Assembly (NCBI GenBank): GCA_964355495.1 | Contig: CAYHES010000080.1 | Span: forward strand, 1 to 11,235 | DNA: 11,235 bases | DNA from: UBA6901 sp964355495 | GTDB lineage: Bacteria > Pseudomonadota > Gammaproteobacteria > Acidiferrobacterales > UBA6901 | Reading direction: 5' to 3' | Shown here: positions 7,134 to 11,235 of the stretch, in pieces | Layout: each line of letters opens with the position of its first letter | How positions within the stretch are numbered: position 1 is the stretch's first letter | Notes under the pieces: model-generated | The model's input: only the letters and a program-made list of their open reading frames with translations | Told to the model about the DNA's origin: nothing | Database searches by the model: none | Position numbers and translations under genes: made by a program

Positions 7134-7244
7134 CTATGGGGGTGTTTTACAACAATGAGTTAGCCCCACCTTTGCAGGTGCTCATGAACGTGGAGCTGGA
7201 TGTTTCACGATTGGGCGGTGAGCACGCTGTGTTAGATTCACAGC

Positions 7245-9452
7245 ATGTCTGTAGCCCCTCGTATTGCGCGCGTTGCCGTTCCTTCGCCGCTCGCGCGTCA
7301 TTTCGACTACCTCCTGTCCGCCGGTGAGCCGGTGCCGTTACCGGGAACGCGCGTGCGCGTGCCGTTTGGCAGACAGGAAACGGTCGGTGTGGTGCTGGGC
7401 GTGACGGCGGAAAGCGACCTGCCACGCGAAAAATTAAAATCCATCCGCCGCTTGCTGGATGCCGTGCCGCTCCTGCCGCCCATGCTCATGGAGCTGCTCA
7501 CCTGGGCAAGCGCCTACTACCACCACCCGATCGGTGAGGTGATGGCAACGGCATTGCCGGTGCTGTTGCGGCGCGGTCTGCCGGTCACGGTCGCGGGCGA
7601 GAAGCGCTACGCACTGACAGATCAGGCACGCCAGCTTCCACCCGAGACTCTCAAACGCTCACCGCTCCAGCAGCGTCTGGTACAGACATTGCGCGAGCAT
7701 GTCGAAGGTCTGAGCGCAGCGGCGCTCGCCGAAGTGGCCGAGAACTGGCGCGACGCCATGAAGCGACTGGAGACGCGCGGTTTCGTACGCGTTACCGAGA
7801 AACCGTGTCTGCCGCCGCGGCCGGCCGGGCAACACAGCGCGCCGCAACTCTCGGCGGCACAGGCAGAGGCGGGTGCGGCGATCCAGGCCGCGGCCGGCAA
7901 ATTTCAGTGCCTGCTGCTGCTCGGTGTCACCGGCAGCGGCAAGACCGAGGTCTACCTGCGTGCCATCGAAGAGGTCATGGCGCGCGGCGGTCAGGTGCTG
8001 GTGCTGGTGCCGGAGATCGGGCTGACACCGCAACTGGTAACACGCTTCGAGGGCCGGCTGAATGCGCCGGTGGCCGTCATGCACTCGGGCCTGAACGAAA
8101 GCGAGCGCCTGTGCGCCTGGCAGATGGCGCGCCTGGGACAGGCCGCGGTGGTGATCGGTACGCGTTCGGCGGTGTTCACGCCCATGCCGAAACTGGCGCT
8201 CATTATCATCGACGAGGAGCACGACGCCTCGTTCAAGCAACAGGATGGCTTCCGCTATCACGCGCGCGACGTGGCCATCAAGCGCGCGCGCCTCGAAACT
8301 CTGCCGGTGCTGCTCGGCTCGGCCACACCCGCGCTGGAGAGCCTGCACAACGCCCAACAGGGACGTTACCGGTTACTGAGTCTGCCGGAGCGTACCGGCG
8401 CCGCGCAACCGCCGCGGGTGACGCTGCTCGACCTGAAACGTCTCAAGCTCAATGAAGGTATTTCGCCACCGTTGATCGAGGCGTTACAAGCGCGCCTCCA
8501 GCGCAACGAGCAAAGCCTGCTGTTTCTCAACCGGCGCGGTTTTGCGCCGGTGCTGATGTGTCACGACTGCGGCTGGCTGGCGCCCTGCAAGCGCTGCGAT
8601 GCACGTCTCACGATCCATCAGCGCAGCCACAAGCTGCGCTGTCACCACTGCGGTGCCGAGGCGCAACTGCCTGCGACCTGTCCGGCGTGTGGCAGTGGCA
8701 ACCTGCACGGCATCGGCGCGGGCACGGAGCGCATCGAGACGGCGCTCGTGCGCCTGTTTCCGCAGGCGCGCATCGAGCGCATCGACCGCGACAGTACGCG
8801 CCGCAAGGGTTCGCTCGAAGAAAAATTACGGCGCGTACACGCCGGCGAGGCCGATATCCTGGTCGGCACGCAGATGCTCGCCAAGGGCCACGACTTTCCG
8901 AACCTGACGTTGGTCGGAGTGCTGAATGCCGACCAGGGCCTGTACAGCGCGGATTTCCGCAGCGAAGAGCGGCTGGTGCAGCAACTGGTGCAGGTCGCCG
9001 GCCGCGCCGGCCGCGCCGACAAGCCGGGCGAGGTGCTGATCCAGACCTTTCATCCGGACAACCCGGCGTTCGCGGCGCTCGCCCACCACGACTACCGCGA
9101 GTTCGGGAATTATGCGCTGGCCGAACGGCAGGCGGCGCAGTATCCGCCGTTCGCGCATCTCGCGCTGTTGCGCGCCGAGTCACCCAAGCCGGACGCGGCG
9201 CTCGCCTTCCTGCGCGCCGCGCACGGCCATGCGCAAGCCCTGGCGGAGGCCGAGGTCGTGCGCCTCATGGACCCGGTGCCGTCACCCATGGAACGGCGCG
9301 CCGGGCGGTATCGCGCGCAACTGCTGGCGCAGGCTGGCGCACGCAAGGCGCTGCACGATTTTTTGAAGGCCTGGTTGCTGCAACTCGAAAACGAGAAACT
9401 CGGACGCAAGGTGCGCTGGTCGCTGGACGTGGACCCGGTGGAGATGTACTGA
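7245..9452 (+). CDS. priA: Primosomal protein N' (replication restart helicase PriA)
   Basis: This 735-residue DEXH helicase recognises abandoned replication forks and reloads DnaB; E. coli PriA has 732 residues. The N-terminal DNA-binding domain begins RVAVPSPLARHFDYLL. Walker A is GVTGSGKT at 227-234, the DEEH box is at 323-326, and GSATP is at 358-362. Eight zinc-binding cysteines sit at 439, 442, 448, 451, 466, 469, 479 and 482. The second helicase domain includes GAGTE at 491-495, GTQMLAKGHDFPN from 541 and the arginine-finger motif QVAGRAGR at 583-590. All family landmarks are present and intact. The ATG at 7245 fits the family N-terminus. No clear Shine-Dalgarno sequence precedes it (GATTCACAGC), so initiation may be weak, in keeping with a low-abundance protein. 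The gene is expressed alone, from the divergent region on its left to the hairpin terminator on its right. Confidence 0.98.
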   Translation: MSVAPRIARVAVPSPLARHFDYLLSAGEPVPLPGTRVRVPFGRQETVGVVLGVTAESDLPREKLKSIRRLLDAVPLLPPMLMELLTWASAYYHHPIGEVMATALPVLLRRGLPVTVAGEKRYALTDQARQLPPETLKRSPLQQRLVQTLREHVEGLSAAALAEVAENWRDAMKRLETRGFVRVTEKPCLPPRPAGQHSAPQLSAAQAEAGAAIQAAAGKFQCLLLLGVTGSGKTEVYLRAIEEVMARGGQVLVLVPEIGLTPQLVTRFEGRLNAPVAVMHSGLNESERLCAWQMARLGQAAVVIGTRSAVFTPMPKLALIIIDEEHDASFKQQDGFRYHARDVAIKRARLETLPVLLGSATPALESLHNAQQGRYRLLSLPERTGAAQPPRVTLLDLKRLKLNEGISPPLIEALQARLQRNEQSLLFLNRRGFAPVLMCHDCGWLAPCKRCDARLTIHQRSHKLRCHHCGAEAQLPATCPACGSGNLHGIGAGTERIETALVRLFPQARIERIDRDSTRRKGSLEEKLRRVHAGEADILVGTQMLAKGHDFPNLTLVGVLNADQGLYSADFRSEERLVQQLVQVAGRAGRADKPGEVLIQTFHPDNPAFAALAHHDYREFGNYALAERQAAQYPPFAHLALLRAESPKPDAALAFLRAAHGHAQALAEAEVVRLMDPVPSPMERRAGRYRAQLLAQAGARKALHDFLKAWLLQLENEKLGRKVRWSLDVDPVEMY

Positions 9453-9480
9453 AAGCAGGGGGCGGATGCCCCCTGCTTTA
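9452..9480. terminator. Bidirectional hairpin terminator between priA and the rhodanese gene
   Basis: A perfect 12-bp stem (9452-9463 with 9468-9479, AAAGCAGGGGGC and its complement) closes a 4-base GGAT loop. Its first base is the last base of the priA stop codon. It lies 10 bases past the end of the convergent rhodanese gene. Short A and T runs at the stem ends allow it to work in both directions, though neither side has a long T-tract. Confidence 0.85.
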
Positions 9481-9489
9481 ACAGCGTGG

Positions 9490-10236
9490 TTACTTGGCGG
9501 CTGGCGCCGGCACCGCCGGTTCCGTACCCGGAACGACCACGGTCAAACCCAATACCAGCCAGTCCTGCATGCCGCCGCGGTAATAGCTGAGCTTGCTTTC
9601 CGGATAGCCGAGCTTGATCAGGGCGCGAATGGCACGCGGCGACTGGTCGCACCAGGGGCCGTTGCACCACAGCAGCAGATGCTTCGCCTTGCTTAGATCC
9701 CAGTTCATGGCGTTCTCGTTCACTTCCACACCGAACAGGCGTTTGATCGAGGCCCACAGGCGTTCGATGACGCCCGGCGTGCGCGGCTTGATACCAATCT
9801 GGTCGAGCACGAACTGCATCTCCGGGTCGCTGCTGTCCTTCTGGAACACGAAGAAAGGGATGTTGACCGATCCTGGAATCGTGCCCTTGGTGTACCACTC
9901 CGGCGCGCGCGCATCGATCAGGAGACCGGTGCCGGGCGCGACGCGCGTCTTGATGAAGTCGAGCAACTCAAGCTCGCCCACGGTGGCCACGCCGGGCGCG
10001 ACCCGCATGCTGTGCACGCAGAAAGGCGGGCACTTGCGCGAGGTCTTGGCAAAACCGCCGGTGAGGAGGTTTTCCTCGTCCTGGACGCGCTGGATGCGAA
10101 CCGTTTTGCCGTCGTGTTGAACGTCCAGATACGGCAGGTTTTCGGTGATCTTGATCTCGAACGCATCGGCGGCATGAACAGTGGCGGTGGTTACGAGCAA
10201 CAGCGTGTACACGAAATAGGCGACAGATCGCAGCAT
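9490..10236 (-). CDS. Periplasmic rhodanese-like domain protein
   Basis: This 248-residue exported protein has one rhodanese domain. A signal peptide occupies about 1-22 (hydrophobic YFVYTLLLVTTATV, cut after VHA). Residues 25-100 form a domain I do not recognise, with a CPPFC pair (C69, C73). The rhodanese domain runs from about 100 to 235: LLIDARAPEWY at 105-115, GTIPGSVNIPF at 118-128, the active-site loop CNGPWCDQSP from C191, and YYRGGMQDW at 218-226. Rhodaneses carry sulfur as a persulfide on the active cysteine; the role here is probably sulfur or redox handling in the periplasm. The segment between PGSVNIPF and C191 is longer than usual (about 62 residues), and the loop contains a second cysteine, C196. 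The start has GGAG 7 bases upstream (10244-10247). It lies 26 bases after a small exported protein, so the two are probably one operon. Confidence 0.88.
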   Translation of the reverse strand: MLRSVAYFVYTLLLVTTATVHAADAFEIKITENLPYLDVQHDGKTVRIQRVQDEENLLTGGFAKTSRKCPPFCVHSMRVAPGVATVGELELLDFIKTRVAPGTGLLIDARAPEWYTKGTIPGSVNIPFFVFQKDSSDPEMQFVLDQIGIKPRTPGVIERLWASIKRLFGVEVNENAMNWDLSKAKHLLLWCNGPWCDQSPRAIRALIKLGYPESKLSYYRGGMQDWLVLGLTVVVPGTEPAVPAPAAK

Positions 10237-10262
10237 GGGATAACTCCAGGTATGGGATGGGG

Positions 10263-10649
10263 TCAGAGGCCGAGGCGAAGGTCGATGATCCGGCGCCGGA
10301 CGGTTTTTAGATTGTGTTCTTCCAGGTAAAACTTGAAGGCTGCCTGTCGTTTCTCAGGGGACAGTTGTTGATAGATGCGGTAACTGTCCGGAGAATCCTG
10401 CATCAAGGCCGTTTCGAAGTCCTTGATAGCGTTGTCGGCATTTTTCTCGGCAGTCGTGGCCGGACGCCGATCCAGTTGTTCGAGCTTTTGGCCCTCCGAG
10501 CGCATGCTGCGAACATAGTCATCCTCGGCGTGGGATGGGCGCGAGGCCACCAGGGCGCTGGCCAGGCCGCTCGCGACCGTCAGACCAAGAATGACGCTCA
10601 GGCGCGTGGATTTGGAAACCAGGTCTGACAGAGGTGTTGGTGCGCGCAT
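10263..10649 (-). CDS. Small exported or membrane-anchored protein of unknown function
   Basis: I do not recognise this 128-residue protein. A hydrophobic segment at about 18-36 (SVILGLTVASGLASALVA) ends in SHA at 39-41, so it is either a cleaved signal peptide or an N-terminal anchor. The mature part is hydrophilic and helical-looking. It has charged stretches near 46-80, then YRIYQQLSPEKRQAAFKFYLE near 90-110 and a basic end (VRRRIIDLRLGL). The start at 10649 is supported by AAGGAG (10660-10665) 10 bases upstream. An in-frame start at 10724 would add 25 non-hydrophobic residues before the signal and is less likely. Its stop is 26 bases before the periplasmic rhodanese gene, which suggests co-transcription and a shared place of action. 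No catalytic motif or cysteine is visible. Confidence 0.72.
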   Translation of the reverse strand: MRAPTPLSDLVSKSTRLSVILGLTVASGLASALVASRPSHAEDDYVRSMRSEGQKLEQLDRRPATTAEKNADNAIKDFETALMQDSPDSYRIYQQLSPEKRQAAFKFYLEEHNLKTVRRRIIDLRLGL

Positions 10650-10844
10650 CGGATGCCTGCTCCTTATTTTTTGTTCGTCGGCAACGCAGAAAAATGCCAC
10701 CGAATTCCTGTGGTTGCGAGACAACCATTAACCCGAATTTTATATGCAAGAATAATACCGGGAATGGGCGAAGTAAAGAAATGTCGTCTATACAATCGGT
10801 TATGGCTGGAATGGGGGCGGGCGAACCCGTGGAAATAGCAAACA

Positions 10845-10869
10845 CCTGCCGCGCATGGGCAGCGGCAGG
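10845..10869 (-). terminator. Probable terminator of the RND permease gene
   Basis: CCTGCCGC (10845-10852) and GCGGCAGG (10862-10869) form a perfect 8-bp stem with a 9-base loop. Read on the minus strand it is followed by TGTTTGCTATTT, a T-rich run. It lies 40 bases past the RND stop and fits an intrinsic terminator better than the hairpin next to it. Confidence 0.55.
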
Positions 10870-10877
10870 CTGGTCCT

Positions 10878-10913
10878 GTTGACGGGGCGGCGGCTGCGGG
10901 ACGCCCCGTCAAC
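10878..10913 (-). other. Long-stem hairpin overlapping the RND stop codon
   Basis: GTTGACGGGGCG (10878-10889) and CGCCCCGTCAAC (10902-10913) pair perfectly over 12 bp, with a 12-base GC-rich loop. The right arm contains the stop codon of the RND gene. No T-tract follows on the minus strand, so it may protect the mRNA 3' end or support the neighbouring terminator rather than act alone. Confidence 0.6.
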
Positions 10914-11235
10914 TCTTCCGCGATTGGCGCTGTTCGTACAGATAGTACACCAGTGGAATCACGAACAGCGTCAGCACCGTCGAGGCGAAGGTGCCGAAGA
11001 TCAGTGACACCGCCAGCCCGCCGAACACCGGATCGAACACCATGATGAAGGTGCCGAGGATGATGGCGAACGCCGTGAGCAGGATCGGGCGCATGCGCGT
11101 GGCGCCGGCCTGGATGACGGCCTCACGCAGCTCGTGGCCCTCGCGGCGGAAGTCGAGGATAAAGTCGATCAGCAGCAGCGAGTTGCGCACCACGATGCCG
11201 GCGAGCGCGATCACGCCGATCATGGACGTGGCGGT
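10909..11235 (-). CDS. RND efflux transporter permease, C-terminal end (start outside window)
   Basis: The last 108 residues of an inner-membrane resistance-nodulation-division pump permease are visible; the frame is open to the right edge. The segment SMIGVIALAGIVVRNSLLLIDFI is the conserved transmembrane helix 10-11 region of this superfamily. It is followed by the cytoplasmic loop REAVIQAGATRMRPILLTA, the helix AFAIILGTFIMVF, and the last helix with FGTFASTVLTLFVIPLVYYLY. RND permeases use the proton gradient to expel drugs, metals or lipids with a periplasmic adaptor and an outer-membrane channel, whose genes are probably to the right. The substrate class (multidrug or metal) cannot be decided from this end. 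Two hairpins follow the stop codon. Confidence 0.93.
   Translation of the reverse strand, partial: TATSMIGVIALAGIVVRNSLLLIDFILDFRREGHELREAVIQAGATRMRPILLTAFAIILGTFIMVFDPVFGGLAVSLIFGTFASTVLTLFVIPLVYYLYEQRQSRKS

Larger units (their letters stand above)
6842..7244. other. 403-bp gene-free divergent region with AT-rich core and DnaA-box matches
   Basis: No coding gene is supported here between the divergent nitroreductase and priA genes. From 6991 to 7100 only 31 of 110 bases are G or C by hand count, in a window that is otherwise clearly GC-rich. The region holds two exact matches to the DnaA box consensus TTATNCACA (6922-6930 and 7111-7119) and a third with one mismatch on the opposite strand (7125-7133). 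It also has a palindrome at 7035-7049. It must contain promoters for both flanking genes, though I find no strong -35/-10 pair. An origin-like or DnaA-controlled function is inferred, not shown. Confidence 0.6.

Noticed and set aside
7167..7180. CACCT-TTGC-AGGTG hairpin upstream of priA
   Set aside because: A 5-bp stem in a 400-bp region is expected by chance, and it has no T-tract or clear position relative to a promoter.
7136..7327. 63-residue plus-strand frame starting before priA
   Set aside because: It overlaps the priA start out of frame, lacks a ribosome binding site and resembles no protein.
10650..10724. 25-residue N-terminal extension of the small exported protein
   Set aside because: It would put polar residues before the signal segment, and a good AAGGAG site lies just ahead of the internal start at 10649.

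Overview
The window looks like a GC-rich proteobacterial chromosome, most likely a gammaproteobacterium. The evidence is the gltB-gltD-hemE gene order (the same trio lies together in Pseudomonas), a full-length PriA of the gammaproteobacterial size, and a mixture of housekeeping and envelope genes. There are no tRNAs, rRNAs, insertion sequences, phage genes or CRISPR arrays. Lineage is inferred from gene content only.

Left part (1-3812, + strand): the 3' end of gltB and a complete gltD encode the two subunits of NADPH-dependent glutamate synthase. They are followed by hemE (uroporphyrinogen decarboxylase, heme synthesis). Between gltD and hemE sits a near-perfect 29-bp inverted repeat built from CGCAAAG units; its right arm ends only 9 bases before the hemE start codon.

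Middle (3813-5334, + strand): a recognisable sigma70-like promoter leads into a small PilZ-domain protein with a very strong ribosome binding site. Downstream is a three-helix inner-membrane protein of unknown family with a long, probably disordered tail. This pair is the least characterised part of the window and could be a cyclic-di-GMP-responsive module.

5349-6841 (- strand): a tightly packed two-gene unit encodes a nitroreductase-family flavoprotein and a fructosamine-kinase-family protein. It converges on the membrane-protein gene with 14 bases between them.

6842-7244: a 403-bp gene-free region separates the divergent nitroreductase and priA genes. It contains a 110-bp stretch of about 28% GC flanked by matches to the DnaA box consensus TTATNCACA. 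It resembles an origin or a DnaA-responsive control region and is the most striking non-coding signal here.

7245-9452 (+ strand): priA, the replication-restart helicase, ends in a strong hairpin terminator that overlaps its stop codon. The convergent - strand unit on its right (10649 to 9490) encodes a small exported protein of unknown family and then a periplasmic rhodanese-like protein with an unusual cysteine-rich active-site loop. At the right edge is the C-terminal end of an RND efflux pump permease (- strand), followed by two hairpins.
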